From assembly GCA_035294565.1 (NCBI GenBank), contig DATGKR010000030.1, positions 1 through 50,967 on the forward strand: a stretch of DNA of 50,967 nucleotides, given 5' to 3'. Positions within the stretch are counted from its first letter, which is position 1. The number at the start of each line of letters is the position of its first letter. Positions 41,713 through 50,076 of the stretch are shown here, one piece after another. The stretch is from DATGKR01 sp035294565 (lineage in GTDB: Bacteria > Actinomycetota > Acidimicrobiia > Acidimicrobiales > Palsa-688). The translations under genes were made by a program, and so were the position numbers. The notes below the pieces were generated by a model. That model was given only the letters and a program-made list of their open reading frames with translations. It made no database searches and was not told the DNA's origin.

Positions 41713-42066
41713 CTAGGCGCTGGCAGCGTCCTCGATCGCCTCCGCCGCCTCGGACAACAGCGAGGCGACCCGCGACCGCGCCGCGGCACGCACCACCTTG
41801 GCCGCTACGACCTCGGTGCGGCTCTGCGTCGCCCCCCCAGCCCTGAAGAAGCGCCGCCGGACCCGTCCCAGCACGACAAGGTCGGCACCCGTGTCGAGCG
41901 ACGTGGCCCAGGCGGGCGGGTCGAACCAGGCGACGGGGACCGACTCTGCCGGCCCGTCGCCGCGTCTCACGGTCAGCTCCAAACCCACCAGGCGGGTGCC
42001 CGAAGGCAGCTCGGTGGTCGTCGCCGGCCTGGCCAGCACGCCTCCGAGGACCACGATGTTCAACAT
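41713..42066 (-). CDS. SSB-like OB-fold protein
   Basis: A 117-residue protein beginning MLNIVVLGGVLARPATTTEL, with a WFDPPAWATSLDTGADLVVL stretch and RVRRRFF, matching the single-stranded-DNA-binding OB fold. It lacks the acidic C-terminal tip with Phe-Pro-Phe that the main SSB needs for partner binding, so it is probably an accessory SSB. ATG start at 42066. It lies 45 bases upstream of the aldolase gene. A hairpin array lies just upstream. Confidence 0.75.
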   Translation of the reverse strand: MLNIVVLGGVLARPATTTELPSGTRLVGLELTVRRGDGPAESVPVAWFDPPAWATSLDTGADLVVLGRVRRRFFRAGGATQSRTEVVAAKVVRAAARSRVASLLSEAAEAIEDAASA

Positions 42067-42422
42067 TCCGATACCTCCCTCGCTCGCCCCTTTCGGGGGC
42101 CTGTCTGGCTCGGCCCTTTCGGGGGCCTGTCTGGCTCGGCCCCTTCGGGGGCCTGCCCGCCCCTTTCAGGGGTCGTCTCAGGCGCTCACGCCCAGCACGC
42201 GCCGGGCAGCGCGATCCCGTCCCGCCTGTCGGCGCGGGACGACCGGCCGCCTGCGGGGCGGCACCCTGGAGCCGGCCCTCCTCGAGAGCTGCGCCAGGGA
42301 GGAACGGCAAGAGCCTACGGGGACCCTGTGACGCTTTCCCCCGGCCCTTCCGGTGCCGGCGCGACCTCCATGGCCACGGGCCGTCCTAGCATCGGCGCAG
42401 AGATCGCGCTCTGGAGGTGGAG
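42067..42422. other. Gap between divergent SSB-like and mreB-like genes
   Basis: A 356-base stretch without a supported gene. It holds a tandem array of short hairpins (42086-42173), a further 8-bp hairpin (CGTCCCGC at 42218-42225 with GCGGGACG at 42234-42241), and the likely promoters of both divergent genes, which I cannot place with confidence. Confidence 0.5.
42086..42173. repeat. Four tandem hairpins with TTTCG/TTCG loops
   Basis: Four stem-loops follow each other at about 26-base intervals: GCCCC-TTTCG-GGGGC (42086-42100), GGCCC with GGGCC (42112-42127), the perfect GGCCCC-TTCG-GGGGCC (42138-42153), and GCCCC-TTTCA-GGGGT (42159-42173). Units one to three are joined by CTGTCTGGCTC. The array sits upstream of the SSB-like gene and could stop, slow or protect transcripts entering from either side. 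Confidence 0.7.
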
Positions 42423-43427
42423 GTGGTTTCAGGCCTCGGCGTGGACTTCGGTACGAGCACCACCGTGCTGTGCCACACCCGCCGCGGCATCGTCTGGCAG
42501 GAGTCCACCCTGCTGGCGCTACCGTCCAACGACTCCCGCAGACGCATCCGTCCTGTTGCGGTCGGCAATGCCGCCGCCGAGCTTCTGGAGCGGACACCCG
42601 AGGGGCTTGTCGGCGTGCGGCCGATCGAGCACAGCGTCGTCGCCGACCTGGACAGCGCCACGACCTTTTTGCGATGCGCTTTGCGCGGCGCGGGGGCGGC
42701 GCGTCCCGGGCCTCTCAAAACGAGGTCGGTGTTCGCGGTGCCCGCGGGCGCGACCCCTCTCGAGCGACGCGCACTGCTCGAGGTGGCCGGCAAGGCCGGG
42801 TTCGGGCAGGTCGCTCTCGTCCCATCCGCGGTGGCCGCTGCCATCGGGTGTGGGATCGACCCACTCGACGCGACCGCGCACATGGTCGTAGACGTTGGCA
42901 GCGGCACTGCCGAGGTGACCATCTTCTGCCAGACCGGTCTCGTCGCCCACCGGTCGAGCAGGGTGGCCGGCGAGGAGACGACACTGGCCCTTCAGGCCTA
43001 CCTGAGAGAGCGCCACCACCTGACGGTCAGCCGGGAGATGGCCGAGCAGCTGAAGATCGAAGCGTCCCGGGAGAGCGGGCCCTCCATTCTCGCCCGCGGC
43101 CTCGACTCCGCCACCGGCCGCCCGAGCCTCGTCACCTTGGCGGTGGAGGAGGTGACCGAGGCCGTCAGGCCGTTGACCGAAGCGCTGCTCCAGATACTGG
43201 CCAGCTGCATGCAGGATCTGCCGGCGCGGGTGGTCAGCGACGTCATGGAGGAGGGCATCCTCGCTGTCGGTGGCGGCTCCCTCATGGCTGCCTTCGACAA
43301 GCTATTGGAGTCCTTCTTCGGTTTCGGGGTGAGGCCAGCGGAGCGTCCTCTCACCTGCGTCGCCGAAGGCGCGTCGCGGTGCCTTCAGATGCCCGAGATC
43401 TCAGCGGCTTACGGTCTTCGGGTATAG
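42423..43427 (+). CDS. mreB: MreB-like actin-family protein
   Basis: A 334-residue rod-shape-determining actin homologue. Phosphate 1 is GVDFGTSTT, phosphate 2 is VVDVGSGTAEV, and the adenosine motif is VGGGSLMAAFDKLL. VPAGATPLERRALLEVAGKA and the C-terminal ERPLTCVAEGASRCLQMPE align well with MreB. The usual E-E-P before the AAAIG motif is replaced (VPSAVAAAIGCG). MreB filaments guide peptidoglycan synthesis on the cell cylinder. Start: GTG 42423, with GGAGG 5 bases upstream; GTG 42417 is in frame. It ends 16 bases from the stop of the convergent SEDS-PBP gene. Confidence 0.85.
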   Translation: MVSGLGVDFGTSTTVLCHTRRGIVWQESTLLALPSNDSRRRIRPVAVGNAAAELLERTPEGLVGVRPIEHSVVADLDSATTFLRCALRGAGAARPGPLKTRSVFAVPAGATPLERRALLEVAGKAGFGQVALVPSAVAAAIGCGIDPLDATAHMVVDVGSGTAEVTIFCQTGLVAHRSSRVAGEETTLALQAYLRERHHLTVSREMAEQLKIEASRESGPSILARGLDSATGRPSLVTLAVEEVTEAVRPLTEALLQILASCMQDLPARVVSDVMEEGILAVGGGSLMAAFDKLLESFFGFGVRPAERPLTCVAEGASRCLQMPEISAAYGLRV

Positions 43428-43443
43428 CCGTCCACTGCTGAAG

Positions 43444-46326
43444 TCACCGCTGGCTGGAGAGCACACTCGCCTCGTGGGTGAAGAAGTACTGCAGACCGGC
43501 GGCCACGACCGGCCCGGCTGTGGCGTCTCCGTCGCCGCCGCCGCGCACGAGCGCCGTGATGACGACCGTGGGCGCGGACATCGGCGCCGCTGCGGTGAAC
43601 CATGCGTCCGAGTGGCCGTTGCTGTTCGACGGATCCTGGGCGGTCCCCGTCTTGGCGCCGACGTCGAACGGCAAGCTCTTCACGGCGGTCGCTATTCCGT
43701 TGGTCACTGCGTATCTCATTCCTTGTCTCACGACGCCGAGCCGGCCAGCGAAGGGCAACTGCTCCGCCGCCGGAGCCGGCAGCGGTTGGGGCGACGCCCC
43801 GGCGCTTACGACGGCGAGACCGACGCGGGGGGTCACGAGCTCCCCTGTCGCCACCGCGGCCGTCCACCTGGCGTTCTGGAGGGGGGTCACCTCGACCGCC
43901 CCCTGCCCGATCCCGAGGATCACGGTCTCCCCGGGGTACCACGTTCCCCCAGCCTGGGTGACGGTGGACGGCGAGCCGAAGTACCCCGGGTCCTCGCCCG
44001 GAAGGTCGACGCCGGTCGGTCGGCCCACTCCGAGCTCGGCGCCGATCTGGTGGATCCGGTTGGCGCCGAGCGCCAGGGCGAGCTTGTAGAAATACACGTC
44101 GTTGGACCACCCGATCGCCTCCGGGAGGTCCATGGGAGGCAGGTCGGCCCAGTTGTGGAAAGTGTGGCCGTCAAAGGTGAAGGACCCCCCGGTCGGCACC
44201 ACCTCCGAGGGCGGGACGGCGTCGTAGACGGCGTCCGCCGAGCCCACGACCAGCTTGAAGGTGGACCCCGGTGGGGCCACGGTCTGGGTGACGTGCTCGA
44301 GCATCGGGTCCCCGGGGGACTCCTCCGCATTTTGGAGACCTGTCGGGCTCACTGGGGGGCCGAAGAGGTTGTCGTCGTAGGAGGGGACGCTGGCCATGGC
44401 CAGGATCTGGCCGTTGCGCGGGTTCATGGCCACAGCGGCGGCGGGCGCTCCGGGAACGGCGGCGCTCTTCAGAGCCGACGTCAGCCGCTTCTGCAGCCCG
44501 AGGTCTATCGACAGCTCGAGGTTGGCCCCCGGCACAGGGGGCACCCGGTTCGCCATGGCAACCGGCGTGCCGGCGGGGTTCACCCACATGCACTGCTCCC
44601 CGTCCACGCCCCGCAGGACGGGGTCGTACTCCTCCTCGATCCCGGCCCGACCGACGACCGTCCCCGGCGGCAGGTTGGGTGCGTTGCTCACGTCGGCGGG
44701 GGTGGCGACACCCACGTAGCCGAGCAGGGGCGCCAGTAGCGGCCCGTACGGGTAGATCCGCTTCTGGGAGGGGGCGACGATCACGTCGGACATGCCGAGC
44801 CTGGCGATCTTCTCACCGACGGGATCGGCCACGGTGGCTACTTGGAGCGCCAGCGACCGACGGTTCGCGGCCACCTCGGCGCCGAGCGAAGCGGGCGGCA
44901 CCCCGAGCAACCGAGCCAGGCCGGCCACGCCCGAGGGGTCCTTGGACAGGAGCGACGGAACCACCTCGATGACGTCGTCAGGAGCGTCATATGCCAGCAC
45001 CGTCCCATGGCGGTCGGTGATCTCCCCCCTGGGAGCGGGTATCGCCACGCAGCGGGTCATCTCCGTGGAAGCGGCGAGGCGAAGACCGGCCCCTTGGGCT
45101 GATTCGAGCCGCCAACCGTACGAGGCGAGCACGGCGAGAGTCGCCGAGCTCAGCAGTGCTCCCAGGCGGACCCAGCGTGGTCTGCGGGCGACCCAGCGGG
45201 GGGGTGCCCACAGCCACGATCTCGCCGCCTTGCGGCGCACCCCGAGCGTGAGGCCGATCGCGGCCAGGTCCACGACCATCGCGCTCCCCCCGAGGCTGAG
45301 GAGGGGGAACGGGACCCCCGCCAGCGGAAGGAGGCCGAGGTTGCCTCCGAGGGACACGACAGACTCGACCCCGAGCATCATCGCCAGACCCGCCGGCAGC
45401 AGCCCTTCCCTCCTCGTCGGAGCAACGCGGCTGGCGAGAGCCAGTCGCCACACGAGGATGAAAACGGCGAGCACCGCGGCGCCCGCCGCGATCAGCCCCC
45501 ACTGTTCAACGAGGCTGTCGAAGGCCAGGTCGCTCGTCGCGCCTGGAAGGTAGAGCGAGAGCAGGCCATGCAGGGGGTTGCCTGCCTGGCCGAAGGCGCC
45601 GCCGGACGCGACGGCGATCTTCGCCTGCTCGAGCGTGAACGTCGTGCTCCCCGAACCAGCCGACCCTGTCAGGAACCCCTGGATCCGAGACAGCTGGTAC
45701 GGGCGGAGAAGCCCGACCACGAGGGGAGCGGCCAGCAGAGCAGCGGCCACCAACGGTACGAGCACTCGCGCCCGCACCCGCCCGACGACGAGCAGGGTCA
45801 CCGTGAGGGCGACCATCAGCAGCGCGGTGCTCAGGTCCGGTTCGGTCGCCGTCAGCACCACTGGCACGGCGGAGACGCCGACAGCCACGAGCACCCGCCT
45901 GGCCCCTGGCTCGCCGGGGCCGCCGAGGAGATGGGCGAGCACGAGGAGCAGCCCTAGCTCCGCCAGCTCGGAAGGCTCGAAGGTGACCGAGCCGATCTCG
46001 ATCCAGCGCCGAGCGCCGTTCGCCGACACCCCGACGACCTTCACCGCGACCAGCAGCAGAACCGACAACCCGTAGACGGACCAAGCGAAAGTCGGGGAGA
46101 CACCGAGCCTGCTACGGCGGAGCACCAACAAAAGAACCAGCCCGACGAGACCGAGGACGGCCTCGCGCTCGGCGACCGGGAGGCCCGACACAGCCCACGT
46201 GTTGAGCACCCCGAGGGCCACGAGAACCGTCGCTGCGAGGGCGGCGAGCAGGTCGGAGACGCCGCCCCCAAGATCGGCGAACCTCCTGTGCGCTGGGAGC
46301 GCCGGCCATCTCTCCCATCTGGCCAC
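43444..46326 (-). CDS. Single-chain SEDS glycosyltransferase / class B PBP transpeptidase
   Basis: A 960-residue fusion. Residues about 25-375 form a full SEDS (RodA/FtsW) domain with some ten membrane segments: GARRWIEIGSVTFEPSELAE, EPDLSTAL (D164), IAVASGGAFGQ, LPGATSDLAFDSLVEQWG with D266 at the catalytic-Asp position, and PFPLLSLGGSAM. A further membrane segment (LGALLSSATLAVLASYGW) leads into a class B PBP: PRGEITDRHGTVLA near 430, then S688-T-F-K691, S741-N-D and K892-T-G-T-A. All catalytic motifs are intact, so one chain should polymerise lipid II and cross-link the product. GTG start at 46326, 3 bases after the pseudokinase gene. No frameshift or stop separates the halves. Confidence 0.92.
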   Translation of the reverse strand: MARWERWPALPAHRRFADLGGGVSDLLAALAATVLVALGVLNTWAVSGLPVAEREAVLGLVGLVLLLVLRRSRLGVSPTFAWSVYGLSVLLLVAVKVVGVSANGARRWIEIGSVTFEPSELAELGLLLVLAHLLGGPGEPGARRVLVAVGVSAVPVVLTATEPDLSTALLMVALTVTLLVVGRVRARVLVPLVAAALLAAPLVVGLLRPYQLSRIQGFLTGSAGSGSTTFTLEQAKIAVASGGAFGQAGNPLHGLLSLYLPGATSDLAFDSLVEQWGLIAAGAAVLAVFILVWRLALASRVAPTRREGLLPAGLAMMLGVESVVSLGGNLGLLPLAGVPFPLLSLGGSAMVVDLAAIGLTLGVRRKAARSWLWAPPRWVARRPRWVRLGALLSSATLAVLASYGWRLESAQGAGLRLAASTEMTRCVAIPAPRGEITDRHGTVLAYDAPDDVIEVVPSLLSKDPSGVAGLARLLGVPPASLGAEVAANRRSLALQVATVADPVGEKIARLGMSDVIVAPSQKRIYPYGPLLAPLLGYVGVATPADVSNAPNLPPGTVVGRAGIEEEYDPVLRGVDGEQCMWVNPAGTPVAMANRVPPVPGANLELSIDLGLQKRLTSALKSAAVPGAPAAAVAMNPRNGQILAMASVPSYDDNLFGPPVSPTGLQNAEESPGDPMLEHVTQTVAPPGSTFKLVVGSADAVYDAVPPSEVVPTGGSFTFDGHTFHNWADLPPMDLPEAIGWSNDVYFYKLALALGANRIHQIGAELGVGRPTGVDLPGEDPGYFGSPSTVTQAGGTWYPGETVILGIGQGAVEVTPLQNARWTAAVATGELVTPRVGLAVVSAGASPQPLPAPAAEQLPFAGRLGVVRQGMRYAVTNGIATAVKSLPFDVGAKTGTAQDPSNSNGHSDAWFTAAAPMSAPTVVITALVRGGGDGDATAGPVVAAGLQYFFTHEASVLSSQR

Positions 46327-46329
46327 GGC

Positions 46330-47895
46330 TCAGCAGGAAGCTCCCGATGGGGGCACCGGCAACGGGGGGCTCGCCGCCTCCGCCGGTGAGGTGGTGAGCG
46401 CAACCAGATCCAGGGAGCTCCACCGGGGTAGCGTCACGGTCTGCAGCTCGAGGTCTTCACTCTGGCCCCGCGCCACGGTGGCCGCGTCCTTCCCGACGGT
46501 GGCCCTGGCGTGCGAGCAACGGTCGAAGGCCTCGACCTCCCAGGCCACGCGGAGGGGGGCGTCGTCGCGGCGGGTCCCGACGACGACGGTGAGCTCGCAG
46601 GGGGAGCCGCCCGCGCAGGGCCGCAGGGCTCTCAGGTCGACGGCCCGGATCGCCCCCGCGGCAGGCGGTGCCAGGACGGGGGCGCTCCGCCTTGGGGCGG
46701 AGGTCGTCGAGACGCCCCGCGATGGTCCCCTCAGCGCGCGGATGTCTGCCGTGATCGGCCCGTGCAGGAAGGCGACCTCGGCTCCGAGGACGAGTCCCAG
46801 GACAGCCACCGCGAGGACGAGCCCCCAGAGCCTGCGCAGGACCCGCCTATCGGTGAGGAGGGCCGCACCCTGCTCGAACAGGCTTTTCGCCGGTGCCAGG
46901 GAGCTTTCTCTCGTCCCGACCGTGCCCGCAGCAGCAGCCCCGGGGCCAGCCCAGCGGACCGGGGCGCCCGGAGCTTGGTCCGGCGCGGGGCCGGCCCCGC
47001 CGCCGGGAGCCACGCCAGCGGGCTTCGAGCAGCCCGGGACGCCCGGGGGGAGCGACGAGGCCTCGGGCGAGCCTTTCCGGCGGGGCAGTACCTCCACCGG
47101 TGCCGTGGCCGGGGGGAGACCGGGCCCGCCCTCCGCGGTGCGCACCAGCGCCATCAGCTCGACGCGCAGCTCGAAACGTTCCATCGGCCCCCCGGCCGCC
47201 TCCGCGGCCATCGTCGCGAATGCCTGCAGGTGAAACGCCACCTCTTTCCGCGCCCGCAGGAGGCTTCTCTGGAGTTTGAGGAGGAGAGCCCTTTCGCTGC
47301 CGCCTGCCCACGCCGGGCAGCGGCAGGCGGCTGCCAGGTCGCCGAGCACCGCGGCGGCGCCACGAGCCTCGTCGACTGCGCCTGTGGCGCCGAGAGGAAG
47401 CGCCCAGTCCGAGAGACGGGCAACCCCGTCCTCGCCGACCTGAACGTTGCCGGCGTGGAGCCTCGGGTGCCAGCGCCCTGCGCCGTGCAGATCGCTGATC
47501 GCCGCGAGGACGTCCGCGGCGACCAGCAACGCCTGAGGGGCTGAAAGCCGCACCGTCTCGAGGAGGCGTCGAAGGGAGGCGCCCGCGTCGAGGCGGGAGG
47601 CCAGCCAGAGCCGGCCCCGGCTCGTCCCGAAGCCCGCCACCTGGATGAGCCGTCCCGAGCCGACCGTCAGCGTGTCGCCGGCGGCCGCGAGCAGATCCGC
47701 CGGCGACGGTTCCGGCCAGGCGAGCTCGGGCAGGACCATGCGGCGGGCGACCACTCGCTCGCCGTGCTCGCTCAGCGCCAACCAGTTGCGCGGTCCGATC
47801 CGTCCCAGGGGGAGCAGCTCCCCCAGCCAGATCTCCTCGCGCGCTGCCGCCCCACCGACGAGGCCTCCGCTGCCTTCGCTAGGGACCTGAGCCAT
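46330..47895 (-). CDS. Membrane pseudokinase (protein-kinase-like, catalytically degenerate)
   Basis: A 521-residue protein. Residues about 20-215 resemble a Ser/Thr kinase fold: RVVARRMVLPELAW near the Lys strand and HPRLHAGNVQVG at 141-152 in place of HRDLKPEN, followed by VARLSDWALPLG in place of DFG. The catalytic Asp of HRD is replaced by Arg and the DFG reads SDW, so phosphotransfer is unlikely. A Pro/Gly/Ala-rich linker is followed by one membrane helix (WGLVLAVAVLGLVLGAEVAF, about 355-377) and an outer domain with Cys pairs (RPCAGGSPCELTV, FDRCSHARA). ATG start with GGAGGG upstream. It resembles the mycobacterial peptidoglycan pseudokinase idea (MviN/PknB loci) in context only. Confidence 0.78.
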   Translation of the reverse strand: MAQVPSEGSGGLVGGAAAREEIWLGELLPLGRIGPRNWLALSEHGERVVARRMVLPELAWPEPSPADLLAAAGDTLTVGSGRLIQVAGFGTSRGRLWLASRLDAGASLRRLLETVRLSAPQALLVAADVLAAISDLHGAGRWHPRLHAGNVQVGEDGVARLSDWALPLGATGAVDEARGAAAVLGDLAAACRCPAWAGGSERALLLKLQRSLLRARKEVAFHLQAFATMAAEAAGGPMERFELRVELMALVRTAEGGPGLPPATAPVEVLPRRKGSPEASSLPPGVPGCSKPAGVAPGGGAGPAPDQAPGAPVRWAGPGAAAAGTVGTRESSLAPAKSLFEQGAALLTDRRVLRRLWGLVLAVAVLGLVLGAEVAFLHGPITADIRALRGPSRGVSTTSAPRRSAPVLAPPAAGAIRAVDLRALRPCAGGSPCELTVVVGTRRDDAPLRVAWEVEAFDRCSHARATVGKDAATVARGQSEDLELQTVTLPRWSSLDLVALTTSPAEAASPPLPVPPSGASC

Positions 47896-48067
47896 CCGGG
47901 CCCTCCGCTCGCGCTGGTACTTTCTCCTTCCCGTTCCCAGTAGACAACGCCGGGGGCTCGAATGGGTCGCGCCCTCCCTTCCTCGAAGGAGAGGACAGCC
48001 GCGGCCCCCGAGCGATTCGCTCTCTCCGCCCCCGATGAGGAGGAGACCACTTGGCGCAGACTCGGCT

Positions 48068-49504
48068 TTAGCGCAGGGCCTTCAGGCGGCTCTTCACGTC
48101 GAATGCCTCCGGGTCGCGGGAGGCGATCCTGTTGAACAGGTCACGAGCGCGGGGTAGATCCCCGGCGCGCTCGTAGAGGTCGGCCAGGGCGTACCACTGG
48201 CGCAGGTGGCGCTCCGCCGGCCGGGCGGGCCGGCGCGACGCCTTTTCGAGCATGAGGATCGCTCCGGGCAGGTCGCCCTGGTCCGCCTTGCAGCCGGCCG
48301 CGACGATCCTCCCCTCGGCTACGAGGTCGCCGCTGGGCGAAGCCTGGCGCAGCTCGTCCCACAGACGCTCGGCATCCTCGTAGCGCCGCAGCGCCCGGTA
48401 GCAGTCCGCCAGCACGGGGTGCTGGTCCAACGATCCGGAGAGCTCGCGAAAGACCTCGAGCTGCCGGGCCGCAGCCGCGTACTGCCCCAGCCTGTAGAGC
48501 ACCAGGCCGTACAGTTCGCGCGCGGCCTCCGAGGCCGGCACCTCCTCGACCAATGGGCGCAGCATCCGACGAGCCTCCGGGTAGCGCTCCCTCTCGAAGG
48601 CGTACGTTGCGTCGGCGAGCCGTTCGGCCAGTTTCTCCCCCCGGGCGGCGCCAGCGGTGAGCGACAGCTCCTCCACGACCGGCCGTGGGATCGTCCTGCG
48701 CCGTCCGCCGGGCGAGGCGACGCCCTCCGGCCCAGTGGCGAGGTCGCGGGGCCGGGGCGGTTCCGCCCGCGACGGCCGGGACGGCTGCTCCTCCGGCTCG
48801 GCCACCCACACCTCCTCCGGCTCCCAGCCCTCGTCCTCTGCGCCGCGCCCTGAGCGGGCCACGGCGGCCCGCCAGATCTCCGATGCCGACGGCCCGCCGC
48901 TCTCGGTGGTGTGCAGCGACCGCAGGCCCCGCCGAGCGACGCCTCCCCACTTCTGGCTTTCGGCGCGCCCAGCACTCCGAGCCGGGGCGCCGGGCCTGCG
49001 CACACCCCCGCTTCCGGCACCGCGGGGGGTGCCGGTCCTGGCACGAGGGCTGGGCGGGCTGCCTGCGCCCGTCCTGGCGCGGCGCGCCGCGGGGGGCGGA
49101 GCAGCCGACCGAGGTCCCGAGGCGTCTCCCCCCCGGCTCCCACGCAGGGCCCGCTTCGCCGGTGCGGCCTCACGTCCCTCCCCTCCTCGTCCGTCGGCCC
49201 GGCGGTCGAGCCGCTTCGGGGTTTCCTCCCCCGACCGCCTGCTGGCGCCGCCGGCGGACGGGTGGCCTCGCCGCTCACCGCTACGGTGCCCCGTCCGGCT
49301 GTCCCCCGTCTTTTGCGTGCGACCACCCGCGCTCGACCGGCTCGCACGAAGCGGCCGGCCGGCGCCCTTGACGCCGCCTTCTCCGCCGCCGCGACGGCCC
49401 GATCCCCCGGCGCGGCCACCTGCCCCGGCCGACTTGCCGGGGGGGCGGCCGGCGCGACGCGCGCCGCCGGCAGGGTCGCGCGGGGATCGGCGGCGTTCGG
49501 GCAT
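48068..49504 (-). CDS. TPR-repeat protein with long disordered basic N-terminus
   Basis: A 478-residue protein. The first 230 residues are Arg/Gly/Pro/Ala-rich and disordered, without a signal peptide; an acidic patch (EDEGWEPEEVWVAEPEEQP) follows. The C-terminal 190 residues hold about five tetratricopeptide-like repeats (ADATYAFERERYPEARRMLR, LYGLVLYRLGQYAAAARQLE, LADCYRALRRYEDAERLWDE, ALADLYERAGDLPRARDLFN). TPR domains bind protein partners. ATG start at 49504. It is the first gene of the TPR-pseudokinase-SEDS/PBP run (172 and 3 base gaps), so a scaffold role in wall synthesis is possible (inference). The low-complexity region is the weakest part of the call. Confidence 0.75.
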   Translation of the reverse strand: MPERRRSPRDPAGGARRAGRPPGKSAGAGGRAGGSGRRGGGEGGVKGAGRPLRASRSSAGGRTQKTGDSRTGHRSGERRGHPSAGGASRRSGEETPKRLDRRADGRGGEGREAAPAKRALRGSRGGDASGPRSAAPPPAARRARTGAGSPPSPRARTGTPRGAGSGGVRRPGAPARSAGRAESQKWGGVARRGLRSLHTTESGGPSASEIWRAAVARSGRGAEDEGWEPEEVWVAEPEEQPSRPSRAEPPRPRDLATGPEGVASPGGRRRTIPRPVVEELSLTAGAARGEKLAERLADATYAFERERYPEARRMLRPLVEEVPASEAARELYGLVLYRLGQYAAAARQLEVFRELSGSLDQHPVLADCYRALRRYEDAERLWDELRQASPSGDLVAEGRIVAAGCKADQGDLPGAILMLEKASRRPARPAERHLRQWYALADLYERAGDLPRARDLFNRIASRDPEAFDVKSRLKALR

Positions 49505-49546
49505 GGCGGTCGAGGCTACCTGGCGGCGACGGCGTCCAAGACGCGC

Positions 49547-49579
49547 AAAGAGCCCCGCGCCATCGGCGCGGGGCTCTTT
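49547..49579 (-). terminator. rRNA operon terminator
   Basis: A perfect 15-bp stem, AAAGAGCCCCGCGCC at 49547-49561 and GGCGCGGGGCTCTTT at 49565-49579, with a 3-base loop. It lies 14 bases past the 5S 3' end on the minus strand and ends in CTCTTT, so it is a typical intrinsic terminator of an rRNA operon. It also lies just upstream of the TPR gene on the same strand. Confidence 0.85.
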
Positions 49580-49592
49580 ATCGCACGATTAT

Positions 49593-49709
<117 letters not shown>

Positions 49710-50076
49710 ACCTTCGCCCAGGACCCGGCCCCGTAGGCCGGTTTTTTGCTCCTCGAGCGTTCCATAGCGAGCACGAGCGCCTCAACCGACGAGTGTCGGT
49801 GTCCCCAAGCCCTCGGCCGATTAGTACCGGTCGGCTGAACACATTGCTGTGCTTACACCTCCGGCCTATCAACGTGGTCGTCTACCACGGGCCTTACCTG
49901 GTTGACCCAGTGGGAAATCTCATCTTGGAACGAGCTTCGCACTTAGATGCCTTCAGCGCTTATCCCTTCCGCAGGTCGCCAACCAGCCGTGCCCTTGGCA
50001 GGACAACTGGCACACGAGAGCTGCGTCCGTCCCGGTCCTCTCGTACTAGGGACAGCCTTCCTCAGATTTCCTACGG

